The position numbers and the translations under genes are program-made. The notes beneath the pieces were generated by a model. It searched no databases. It was given only the letters and a program-made list of their open reading frames with translations, and was not told where the DNA came from. Below, one piece after another: positions 44,967 through 52,883 of a DNA stretch of 64,000 nucleotides (positions within the stretch are counted from its first letter, which is position 1; each line of letters begins with the position of its first letter). Origin of the DNA: Methylotenera mobilis JLW8 (GTDB lineage Bacteria > Pseudomonadota > Gammaproteobacteria > Burkholderiales > Methylophilaceae); assembly GCF_000023705.1 (NCBI RefSeq), contig NC_012968.1:1922001-1986000 (forward strand). The letters are read 5' to 3'.

Positions 44967-45761
44967 CTAGAACAAGCTTTCTTTTACATATAGCACATCA
45001 TCTGGCTGCACTTTTTCAGTGAGGTCAGGGCTAAACTCCATCACATCCCCATCTAAGTTGCGGCGATGCAACTTAATACCTCTTTGCGTACCACGAATTG
45101 TTGGGCCGCCGCCTTGCGCTAGCGCTTGAATCACGGTCATATCACGCTCCATGCGAAAAGTACCTGGGCGTTGTACTTCACCATAAATGTAGATTAAAGG
45201 TACACGAGATACGTAAATCACATCACCGCTTAAAAGCACCACACTAGCTTCATCTGTGCCTTTACGTAAGGCTTTATCAATATCAACTTCAATATGCGCA
45301 GGCATGCCTTCACGCACAGTATTTAGCACTACAGTATCAGCGCCATTGGGGGCAATACCGCCAGCAATAGCTAAAATTTCTGTTAAGTTAGTGGAGCGCT
45401 CAAGTGCGTAACGCCCCGGCTTGTTCACGCCACCCAACACGGAAACCATAGCGCTCTGAAATTGCATCACCAAGATATTCACTTGCGGCTGCATGATAAA
45501 ACCGCCACTTGCTAACATTGATGCGATTTTCTTTTCAGCTTCATTGGTTGTTAAACCACCAACAGACACCTCGCCAATCAGTGGAAATGAAATCACACCA
45601 GCTTCAGAGACGCGGGTATCAAGTGATAAGTCAGGATTATTGTGCACGCCAATTTTGAGTACGTCACCCGCGCCTAATTGATAAGATGATTGCGCCGCCA
45701 TTACAGGTTGCAGCATCAAATTCAAGCATAACGCCATAATGCCAATAACTAGGTGTCGCAT
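44967..45761 (-). CDS. epsE: Polysaccharide export protein EpsE (Wza-like)
   Basis: Exported protein of 264 residues with a signal peptide (MRHLVIGIMALCLNLMLQPVMA). It has the poly-export domain (YQLGAGDVLKIGVHNNPDLS, FPLIGEVSVGGLT), then SLBB domains (VSVLGGVNKPGRYAL, IYGEVQRPGTFRM). No lipobox Cys is present, unlike Wza. It forms the periplasmic and outer-membrane part of the export channel. ATG 45761 has AAGGA six bases before it; the frame runs back to 45845, but that part has no signal-peptide character. Confidence 0.93.
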   Translation of the reverse strand: MRHLVIGIMALCLNLMLQPVMAAQSSYQLGAGDVLKIGVHNNPDLSLDTRVSEAGVISFPLIGEVSVGGLTTNEAEKKIASMLASGGFIMQPQVNILVMQFQSAMVSVLGGVNKPGRYALERSTNLTEILAIAGGIAPNGADTVVLNTVREGMPAHIEVDIDKALRKGTDEASVVLLSGDVIYVSRVPLIYIYGEVQRPGTFRMERDMTVIQALAQGGGPTIRGTQRGIKLHRRNLDGDVMEFSPDLTEKVQPDDVLYVKESLF

Positions 45762-45850
45762 CTTATTCCTTATATGTTCATGTAAAGCTATATTATCAAA
45801 ATAGGGGTTCATAGAGATAATATTGCCCATATTTAACTTTTGCATTGTGG

Positions 45851-46867
45851 CTAAAGCCCAGATAAGCCTTTTTCAATATTTGCAGCTGGCTTATTTGTTG
45901 CCGACTCTGACTTTGGCGTAGAAACCGCTTCAGCAGTTTCTATCTGAGGCTTTTTAAAGGCTGGTGGCTTATCACTTAACGCAGCTGGTTCAAACTTTCT
46001 ATCCAAGTAAATTACTTTAGCTGCCTCATGCAACCGCTTCATTTCAGCCTCAATGATAGCTTTGCGTTTTTCAGCAATGATTAATTGCTCGACTTGTTTT
46101 TTTGTATCATCGTCCGCTGCAGGCGCATTCTTAATCTGCAAAATCTGCGCAATAACATTACCTTGCCGAGCGCGGATAAAAATAATATCCTGTAATTTCA
46201 TTTTACTAAGCTCAGCTAGCAACGGTGACGGTAGCGTTTCAGAGGCATGTGCAACCTGCTGATGGTTGTATTTAACGCCATGCTCATCAAGCCACTGCAT
46301 AATTTCAGCCATAGATTTAGCCTTGTCCGCAACCGCATTGAGCTCAGCACTATACGCATCTAATGGTAGTGACAGCTCATCCATCAAGTACATTTTACGG
46401 TCTGCGAAAACATCCGCATGTGTGGTCTTATATTGCGCAATATCAGCAACGGTTACCTTAGCCACTTGAGATAATTTTTCATCTATATAAGCTTGAGCCA
46501 AAATTTGCGCTTTTGCGCTTTCTATGGCTTGCACAACACGCGGATTACGATCCATCTTTGCATCAATCGCGGCTTGCACAAGCACTTGACGATCAATTAA
46601 CGCTTGTACGATTTGTTTTGCTGCAGCCTCTTGCTGCTCTGGCTTGACATTCGCTCGTTGCAACTCATTATTGACCTGATGCACGGTAATTTCATCGCCA
46701 TTGACACGCGCAATGGTTTGGCTCGCTCTAGCAGCGCTATTGTCTTTTTTATTACAGGCAGTCATTTGCAGTGCCATTGCAACCAACACAACAAGCGCAA
46801 ACATTCGAATATTAGCACTTCCCATATTCGCTAACACCTGCTTTTTGGCCTCGATTAGTTCTTGCAT
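45851..46867 (-). CDS. epsD: EpsD-family peptidyl-prolyl isomerase-like lipoprotein
   Basis: Protein of 338 residues with an N-terminal membrane segment ending in a lipobox (ALQMTAC), so probably a lipoprotein. The SurA-like N domain (ARVNGDEITVHQVNNELQRA) is followed by a parvulin-like region and a charged C-terminal tail rich in Pro, Ala and Glu. EpsD proteins open exopolysaccharide/XrtB clusters and are thought to help folding of envelope parts. GAGGA lies eight bases before ATG 46867; ATG 46825 is an alternative. First gene of a long minus-strand unit; a dyad box is located 119 bp upstream. Confidence 0.9.
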   Translation of the reverse strand: MQELIEAKKQVLANMGSANIRMFALVVLVAMALQMTACNKKDNSAARASQTIARVNGDEITVHQVNNELQRANVKPEQQEAAAKQIVQALIDRQVLVQAAIDAKMDRNPRVVQAIESAKAQILAQAYIDEKLSQVAKVTVADIAQYKTTHADVFADRKMYLMDELSLPLDAYSAELNAVADKAKSMAEIMQWLDEHGVKYNHQQVAHASETLPSPLLAELSKMKLQDIIFIRARQGNVIAQILQIKNAPAADDDTKKQVEQLIIAEKRKAIIEAEMKRLHEAAKVIYLDRKFEPAALSDKPPAFKKPQIETAEAVSTPKSESATNKPAANIEKGLSGL

Positions 46868-46986
46868 CCGTTTTTCCTCATTTATAACGACAAGAAACTT
46901 TGAAGTGATGAAAATATTTCAGAAATCAAAATTTAAGTCTTGATTGCATGTCTCGGCTATTTTTACTTTATATCAACCCCATGCAT

Positions 46987-47004
46987 ATAGCCCAATTGGA
47001 CTAT
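46987..47004. promoter_or_regulatory. Eps box upstream of epsD
   Basis: On the minus strand ATAGTC-CAATTG-GGCTAT, one base from a perfect dyad, 119 bp before epsD. It would control the main eps operon. The -35/-10 match behind it is weaker than at the PEP-CTERM genes. Confidence 0.72.
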
Positions 47005-47040
47005 TGTTCATAAACTCAAACATAAAAACGCAACGATTCT

Positions 47041-48222
47041 CTAAAAAAACAACTGTGAGGAGATTGATGCGGCTGTGTCTTTATAGTCAAAATTTTGCAG
47101 AGATGAGTCACGCTTGCTATGCTGCAAGTTAGCACCTATAGTCACACTGCGTAACGGCGTCCAATTTACACCCAAACTTACAGACTTCTCTGTGTCTTCG
47201 CGATCAGTGTTGGCGACTACGCTTTGGCCGTCAAAACTACGCCTAGCAATGCCGGCGCTAGCCTGTATATTAATTTTGTTAGTAATCGCCCAAGTTGGAG
47301 ATAACATCAAGGTATCTCTTGTTGTATAACTACTGTAGTTAGTTTGAAAGCTAGCAACCTGACGAGAGGCATTAACGCTTACTTTTATTTTGCCAGTAGG
47401 GGTCCAAACAAAAATCACACTACCAGCCGGCCGTGCGTAATCACGCTGAGAAAAGTGGTCGTGATTGCGATCCACATACGATGCTTTAACATCCAGACGC
47501 GATTTGCCAGATAAAATCCAATTAAGACCAGCTTCAACCTCACGCTCATCAAAGCCAGTATCACTTAAGTTGGAAGCATTTAGTGCGCGATTATCGTAGA
47601 CACCTTTTTTATCATGCATAATCAGGCTAGTAGTCGTACCTGATCGGTAAACATACTTAACCCCAGCATCTACTGAGTTTTGCGTATAATCAGACTCGGC
47701 TTGAAATACTTGACCATTTTCTAATGTGTAATGCGTTAGGCCTGCCAATAAATGCCAATTGCCATATGGGGACCAATCTGCATCAAAGCGCCGTGTTTCC
47801 GTAGTGCGGATATTTTGCAGCTTCTGATTAGTGTAATCTGTAAAACTATTCAGAGACTGCGCGCGATTGGCAGATAAATTACCCGTTAAATAAGGCGTTA
47901 ACGCCCATAGCCAAGCAGCTTTGTATTCCGTTGCATCAAAATCAAGATAATCAGCTTTTTGGTAACGGTAGGCTGTTTGCGTAAGATCAAACTTAAAGCG
48001 CTGTAGCGAATAAGGTTTATCAACACGAATACCAGCAAAGCTCGTTGTTATCTGGTCTGATTGTTCTGATGCGGATGTGCGAAACAGGTTGTTATCATAT
48101 TGACGGTTAACCCCCGCAATCACGTTAAACACATCCTGCTCATCAGCGAAAACAAGAACAGGCGAGAAGAAAACAGCAAACAAGACAAGCTTTAGTTTGC
48201 TGCTAAGTAAATTTGTTATCAA
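47041..48222 (-). CDS. epsL: Outer-membrane beta-barrel protein EpsL
   Basis: Outer-membrane protein of 393 residues. The signal peptide is LLSSKLKLVLFAVFFSPVLVFA, then about 16-18 amphipathic strands with alternating aromatic residues, ending in SSQLFF with terminal Phe as expected for a barrel. EpsL is associated with XrtB loci and may be the outer-membrane exit for the polymer. The start is TTG at 48222, with TTGGAG five bases before it; the frame upstream overlaps the preceding gene and gives no better N terminus. The gene is separated from epsD by the eps box. Confidence 0.88.
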   Translation of the reverse strand: MITNLLSSKLKLVLFAVFFSPVLVFADEQDVFNVIAGVNRQYDNNLFRTSASEQSDQITTSFAGIRVDKPYSLQRFKFDLTQTAYRYQKADYLDFDATEYKAAWLWALTPYLTGNLSANRAQSLNSFTDYTNQKLQNIRTTETRRFDADWSPYGNWHLLAGLTHYTLENGQVFQAESDYTQNSVDAGVKYVYRSGTTTSLIMHDKKGVYDNRALNASNLSDTGFDEREVEAGLNWILSGKSRLDVKASYVDRNHDHFSQRDYARPAGSVIFVWTPTGKIKVSVNASRQVASFQTNYSSYTTRDTLMLSPTWAITNKINIQASAGIARRSFDGQSVVANTDREDTEKSVSLGVNWTPLRSVTIGANLQHSKRDSSLQNFDYKDTAASISSQLFF

Positions 48223-48235
48223 ATCAGCTCCAACA

Positions 48236-48763
48236 TCATTTTGTAACACCGAAGTGCTCGGGAATGAGACGTGTAACAGTCTCACGTATGCGAGCGCCCA
48301 TGACCTGAAGTAATTTCAAGAGCAACTTATTCGCCATACGCGGATGCTGAAGCAACAGGTCGTTCAAAGTAGCCCTAGTCATCACAGCAAAATCCGTGGG
48401 CATGGTGGTAACACAACTAGCAAATCGCACATTACTGTCAACAAACCCCATCTCTCCGACTACGCCTCCCGCTTTAACCTCAACCAGGTACTGGTTATCC
48501 ATACCATCCATATTCTTTCTCACCACAACCTCGCCACTCAGCACCAGTAGCATAAAGTCACCTTCATCACCCTCGTTCATTACCTTATAGCCTCTAGGAG
48601 CTGCATAACATTGCATATAACCACATAGAATCTTGGCTTCATCATAGTCAAACCCGCCAAAAATTTTATTTTGGTTAAACATGTCGCAGATTTCATCTAC
48701 GTACTGATCCGCTTTGCCTAAGCAAAGTAAATCCGGGTAATTATGTAAAAAATTTTTCGCCAT
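48236..48763 (-). CDS. Cyclic-nucleotide-binding protein without DNA-binding domain
   Basis: Cytoplasmic protein of 175 residues with a CRP-like beta-roll (about 45-160). The phosphate-binding cassette is GGVVGEMGFVDSNVRFAS, and its Glu and Arg, which contact cyclic nucleotide, are kept. The helix-turn-helix of CRP is absent: the protein ends soon after the dimer helix. So it is a signal-binding module rather than a transcription factor. It precedes epsL by 13 bp and is probably in a two-gene operon with it, which suggests control of export by a nucleotide signal (inference). Confidence 0.85.
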   Translation of the reverse strand: MAKNFLHNYPDLLCLGKADQYVDEICDMFNQNKIFGGFDYDEAKILCGYMQCYAAPRGYKVMNEGDEGDFMLLVLSGEVVVRKNMDGMDNQYLVEVKAGGVVGEMGFVDSNVRFASCVTTMPTDFAVMTRATLNDLLLQHPRMANKLLLKLLQVMGARIRETVTRLIPEHFGVTK

Positions 48764-49135
48764 TACATTCCATCAACTTTTCAATCAGCACACTGTCATC
48801 AACAGCTATTTACAGCTTTTTTACCCACCTATCACTACATTATGGGAGGTTACGCGTTTTGGATAAGAATTTACAATAGTCTAATTGGACTATTGCATCC
48901 ATTATAAATACATATACCATCTACACTGAGAGTTATTGAGTTATACAAAAATTAGAATTTTTAACCATGCTAAAGAAGCATTTATGGCCAATTTAAGTTA
49001 TTCATATAAATACAATGATCCAAACTTGTAATTACATTTTAACACTCATCAAATAATCAAAATTTGCATACCGTCCTGACAGGTAAGTTGGCAATCGTCC
49101 CAATCAAAGTTTATTAAAACAATACGGCAAAACTA
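48764..49135. promoter_or_regulatory. Divergent intergene with eps box (48876-48893)
   Basis: This 372-bp region separates the cNMP-binding gene (-) and epsA (+). The box ATAGTC-TAATTG-GACTAT (perfect 8-bp arms CAATAGTC/GACTATTG, 48874-48895) lies 112 bp before the former and 242 bp before the latter. Toward the minus strand a -35-like TTGTAA with a weak -10 follows; toward plus I see no fitting -10. No further gene is visible. Confidence 0.72.
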
Positions 49136-49927
49136 ATGGATACAGGTTTAATTTTGAGCGATCGTCGTCACGGCGACTTAAATACTTTGATGTACCAATG
49201 CCTGCATTTAAACTCTCACCTTGATTTGATGCTATGGCTACAAGGTGACTTATTTCAAAGATTCGTCAAACATGAAGTAATGATTGCAGCTTGGGGGGAT
49301 TTTACATTAGGGATTCTATACGTGGACATTGTCTCGTTATTGCCCGGCGTAAGAACAGGTAAGGTAACAAGTACGGACCTCACCAACCTGATGACGGACT
49401 TATTTCAATACTGGAAGCACCATTCAAAAGCCCCTATTACCATGAATGTAGATAAGGGAATTTTCCACGACCACCAAATTGCTCATCACGAAGCAAATAT
49501 TAACTTAAGTACCATGCAATCTGCGCATATTCACGGCATCAAAGATCTCAGGGGGGGGCATGATTGTTTATATGTTTTTTTAAGTAGCGAAACAAATAAC
49601 TCATCTAATTATAAGAAGTCCCTCACCATGCTACTACCGTTTATAGACAATTCGCTCAGGCAACTTGAGCACTTGCCTGAACAACTGCCAGAAGTAGAGC
49701 CAGAAAAAACTATCGATGACAATCAAGTTACCGGCATTTTATCGGAGAGAGAAATTAGTATTATGGAGTGGGTGAAAGCTGGAAAAACGAACCAGGAAAT
49801 CGGGATAATTCTTGACATCAGTTCCTTTACCGTGAAAAATCACATGCAGCGCATACTCAAAAAACTAGACGTACTTAATCGAGCGCAAGCTGTAACGCAA
49901 TTTAATCGGATGTACCAGACTCAATAA
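49136..49927 (+). CDS. epsA: LuxR-family transcriptional regulator EpsA
   Basis: Regulator of 263 residues. An N-terminal domain of about 190 residues shows no receiver or acyl-homoserine-lactone pattern that I recognise; the C-terminal GerE/LuxR helix-turn-helix is LSEREISIMEWVKAGKTNQEIG followed by SSFTVKNHMQRILKKLDV. This corresponds to the EpsA regulators of XrtB loci. It overlaps epsB by one base (TAATG). It is the best candidate to bind the five dyad boxes in this window, because LuxR-type proteins bind 18-20-bp dyads near -42. The signal is unknown. Confidence 0.9.
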   Translation: MDTGLILSDRRHGDLNTLMYQCLHLNSHLDLMLWLQGDLFQRFVKHEVMIAAWGDFTLGILYVDIVSLLPGVRTGKVTSTDLTNLMTDLFQYWKHHSKAPITMNVDKGIFHDHQIAHHEANINLSTMQSAHIHGIKDLRGGHDCLYVFLSSETNNSSNYKKSLTMLLPFIDNSLRQLEHLPEQLPEVEPEKTIDDNQVTGILSEREISIMEWVKAGKTNQEIGIILDISSFTVKNHMQRILKKLDVLNRAQAVTQFNRMYQTQ

Positions 49928-51339
49928 TGCCTGTAAAAACAAACTTCACAAATAACAAACTATCTGGCATCGCTTTATCAAGAGACAACATACTCCAAAT
50001 CATAGAGATTATGATGGACCCCGTGCTGGCAGCACTTACCTTGTGGTGCTCAGCTTTTATCATTGAGGGTCATCTACACCCAACCTACCTGATTTTATCA
50101 ATTATTGCCTTCTCGCTTACTTACCCAAGCAACCCAAAAATTGAACAATCAATGATGGAGTCCGCCAGAAAGCTGCTCTTTTCATGGTTTATATTAACGA
50201 CCATTTTGGTATCTCTAGGAATAGTCACCGGCTATATTGATGACTTTTACAGCAACACAATAATTGCATGGTTGACCATCACGCCAATTGTACAAATTAT
50301 TGGTGCAATCTTACTAAAAGCATTCGCCCCTACCATTGTTAAATTACAAGGTGAAACCAAACGTGCTGTGATTGTAGGTGTTAACACTAGAGGCATTCAT
50401 CTCGCCAAAAAGTTAGAAGAGAGCCAATATCACCTCACTGAGCTGATGGGCTTTTTTGAGGATCGCCAAATCGACAGGCATTCAACAGAGTTGAACTATC
50501 CTATTTTAGGCAACTTCAATGACTTACTTGCCTACATTAAAGAGAATCAAATTAATGTCATTTATTTATCGCTACCGATGGCAAGCCAGCCACGTATTAT
50601 CAAATTACTGGACGAACTAAAAGATACCACCGCCTCTATTTATTTTGTACCAGACATATTTCTAACGGACTTGATACAAAGCAAAATCGGCGAAATTAAT
50701 GGCATGCCGATAGTGGCAGTGCGTGAAACGCCGTTTACAGGAATCAATGGTTTAATCAAGCGGATTACAGACATACTACTTACTTCAATCATTATATTGC
50801 TCATTTCACCGCTATTACTAATAGTTGCTGTCGGGGTCAAACTAAGCTCACCTGGTCCGATTGTTTTTAAACAAAGACGCTATGGTCTAGATGGTGAAGA
50901 AATATTAGTCTACAAATTTCGCTCAATGACTACATGTGACAATGGCGAGCATGTTGCACAAGCCACAAGAAATGATCAACGTATTACTAAGTTTGGTAAT
51001 TTCATCAGAAAAACTTCATTAGATGAACTACCTCAGTTTGTAAATGTATTGCAAGGGCGCATGAGCATTGTGGGCCCACGTCCCCATGCGGTATCGCATA
51101 ACGAAATGTATCGGAAACTCATTACAGGTTACATGATTCGGCATAAAGTTAAACCCGGCATTACCGGCTGGGCACAAGTTAACGGATTGCGTGGCGAGAC
51201 CGAGACCTTGGACAAGATGCAAGCTCGCATTGACTATGACATTGAGTATCTACGCAACTGGAGTACGCGCTTAGATTTATACATTATTTTCAAAACTGTT
51301 TGGGTAGTATTTTTCAAAGGCCAAAAAAGTGCGTATTAA
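49927..51339 (+). CDS. epsB: Undecaprenyl-phosphate glucose phosphotransferase EpsB
   Basis: Initiating transferase of 470 residues. N-terminal membrane helices and a CoA-binding-like Rossmann domain (KRAVIVGVNTRGIHLAKKL) come first; from about residue 275 a membrane helix leads into the bacterial sugar transferase domain with VFKQRRYGLDGEEILVYKF, KTSLDELPQFVNVLQGRMS and VGPRPHA, ending in KPGITGWAQVNGLRGET. It puts glucose-1-phosphate (or galactose) on undecaprenyl phosphate and so starts the repeat unit. UDP-glucose from GalU would be its donor. Confidence 0.94.
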   Translation: MPVKTNFTNNKLSGIALSRDNILQIIEIMMDPVLAALTLWCSAFIIEGHLHPTYLILSIIAFSLTYPSNPKIEQSMMESARKLLFSWFILTTILVSLGIVTGYIDDFYSNTIIAWLTITPIVQIIGAILLKAFAPTIVKLQGETKRAVIVGVNTRGIHLAKKLEESQYHLTELMGFFEDRQIDRHSTELNYPILGNFNDLLAYIKENQINVIYLSLPMASQPRIIKLLDELKDTTASIYFVPDIFLTDLIQSKIGEINGMPIVAVRETPFTGINGLIKRITDILLTSIIILLISPLLLIVAVGVKLSSPGPIVFKQRRYGLDGEEILVYKFRSMTTCDNGEHVAQATRNDQRITKFGNFIRKTSLDELPQFVNVLQGRMSIVGPRPHAVSHNEMYRKLITGYMIRHKVKPGITGWAQVNGLRGETETLDKMQARIDYDIEYLRNWSTRLDLYIIFKTVWVVFFKGQKSAY

Positions 51340-51697
51340 CGCAAAGAGAGTCAGTACAGTAGCGCTGATTCTCCTAATAACATTGACCGCCGCACTATTC
51401 ATTGGTGGACATCAACCGGGATCTGGCAAACTATTCCCACCACCATGGGATAAAGTCGTGCATTTATTATTTTACGGCTCGACTGCAACTTTAGCTGGAT
51501 TGGCATTTACCAGACTATCTATCCCAATCATTATATTGGGCACAATAACACTAGGTATTGCGGATGAAATCCACCAGATATTCGTGCCTGGCCGCCACCC
51601 TGGATTTGATGATCTTATTGCGGATGCCGTCGGCATCTGTATTGCAGCACTGCTTATACCTATGTTTCGCAAAAGATTACTACCACCCCTTCAATAA
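51329..51697 (+). CDS. VanZ-like membrane protein
   Basis: Small membrane protein of 122 residues with four hydrophobic helices. The family motif PPPWDKVVHLLFYG and the closing ADEIHQIFVPGRHPGFDDLIADAVG identify VanZ/YpjA-type proteins. Such genes are common in exosortase and polysaccharide loci; the function is not known. It overlaps the end of epsB by 11 bp and ends the epsA-epsB unit. Confidence 0.88.
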   Translation: MRINAKRVSTVALILLITLTAALFIGGHQPGSGKLFPPPWDKVVHLLFYGSTATLAGLAFTRLSIPIIILGTITLGIADEIHQIFVPGRHPGFDDLIADAVGICIAALLIPMFRKRLLPPLQ

Positions 51698-51739
51698 CCA
51701 TCTAAAAGCACTCAAAATACATCCAACCACCCTATTGAG

Positions 51740-51785
51740 TTAGTCTCATCGGACTATTGGGACGAATCGCTCGCAATGCTAATAT
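51740..51785 (+). promoter_or_regulatory. Eps box and promoter of the second PEP-CTERM gene
   Basis: Box TTAGTC-TCATCG-GACTAT (51740-51757); its last T starts the -35 TTGGGA (51757-51762), then 17 bp and a -10 TAATAT (51780-51785). Spacing is identical to the promoter at 27154. Confidence 0.78.
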
Positions 51786-51830
51786 TTGCCCGTGAAATCT
51801 TGAATGATTTATTTTACGGGTGTAAAGAAT

Positions 51831-52457
51831 ATGAAAACTACTACGCTATTAGCCGCCATGTTTGCTTCAACAGTGGCTTTTTCAGCACAAGCCACGACAA
51901 CCAATCTAGTTGTTAATGGTAGCTTTGAAGACATTACTCCTCACAGCCCATTAACTAACAGTTGGGATATTCTTTCTAGCCTGCCGGGCTGGTCAGTAGC
52001 CAACAATGGCGTTGAAATACGCAACAACGTTGCTGGTGTGGCATTGGATGGTAACTACTATGTAGAGCTAGACACCACTAGAAATAGCTCTATCTGGCAA
52101 TATCTTAATACAACCGCAGGGCAAACATATAGCCTAAACTTTGCATACTCGCCAAGAGAAGGTGTTGGCACCGGCTCTAATGGTATTAGATTAAATGTAG
52201 GCAATATTGTTGGAGGTGTTGCAACGGGTAACGGCGCTGCCAACACAGGCAACGTTTGGGAAAACTACTCCTATACATTTACTGCAGTTAGCTCCAATAC
52301 TAAGTTGATGTTCACTGCTGTTGGTCAAAGTGATAGTTATGGTGGTTCATTGGACAATGTAAGCGTATCTGCCGTGCCAGAAGCTAACACCTATGCCATG
52401 ATGTTAGTCGGTATAGGTTTAATTGGTTTTGTAGCACGTCGTCGTCGCGCACTATAA
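51831..52457 (+). CDS. PEP-CTERM sorted protein (DUF642-like)
   Basis: Exported protein of 208 residues with a signal peptide (KTTTLLAAMFASTVAFSAQA). The mature domain begins NLVVNGSFEDI and continues with a W-x-V-x-N-N-G-V-E-I pattern and a closing GGSLDNVSVS, which resembles DUF642/carbohydrate-binding jelly-roll domains. The tail VPEANTYAMMLVGIGLIG plus RRRR is a PEP-CTERM signal, almost identical to that of the protein at 27248. XrtB should process it; a sugar-binding fold would allow contact with the secreted polymer. I chose ATG 51831 over the frame start at 51804. Confidence 0.9.
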   Translation: MKTTTLLAAMFASTVAFSAQATTTNLVVNGSFEDITPHSPLTNSWDILSSLPGWSVANNGVEIRNNVAGVALDGNYYVELDTTRNSSIWQYLNTTAGQTYSLNFAYSPREGVGTGSNGIRLNVGNIVGGVATGNGAANTGNVWENYSYTFTAVSSNTKLMFTAVGQSDSYGGSLDNVSVSAVPEANTYAMMLVGIGLIGFVARRRRAL

Positions 52458-52482
52458 CGCTACCGTCACCTGTCCCGCATAT

Positions 52483-52510
52483 AAAAAGCCCTAATTTTCA
52501 GGGCTTTTTT
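52483..52510 (+). terminator. Terminator of the second PEP-CTERM gene
   Basis: Stem AAAAAGCCCT/AGGGCTTTTT, 7-nt loop and T run to 52510, 25 bp after the stop. Confidence 0.92.
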
Positions 52511-52883
52511 ATTACATCTCACGCAAATACATTAATGACAACTCTTGGACTTCAGCATTTTTTGATAAACGCATCTTCATGACAAAATCAGAATAGAAAA
52601 AATGTAACGAAGGGTATCAGATGAACAACAGACTCGATGGTAAGTAACTAACCACGTGTAAATATAAAACTAGGTAATTAAGCAGCGGTCATCTAGCTCT
52701 TTAATGGGGGCTCCCTACTTTAATTATGGGTTATATCTGACAGCCCCTCCCACTGAGGATTTCATTTCACTTCATATGTAATTTTTCCCTATCACTTGCT
52801 TTTGAATTACAATTTATTGCGCTCAGCGCTGTCTCTAAAGTTATATATTTCGAATGAAGTAGTGTAAGTGAGGAGGTAATTCA
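52511..52883. other. Intergenic region without recognised features
   Basis: This stretch of 373 bp precedes the BNR-repeat gene. I find no gene, no repeat and no close promoter match; a strong ribosome-binding site (GAGGAGG, 52870-52876) precedes the next ATG. It is A+T-rich, as expected for a promoter region. Confidence 0.5.

Noticed and set aside
51757-51775. Possible sigma-54 promoter at the second PEP-CTERM gene
   Set aside because: The GG to GC distance is 11-12 bp rather than 10, and a good sigma-70 promoter overlaps it.
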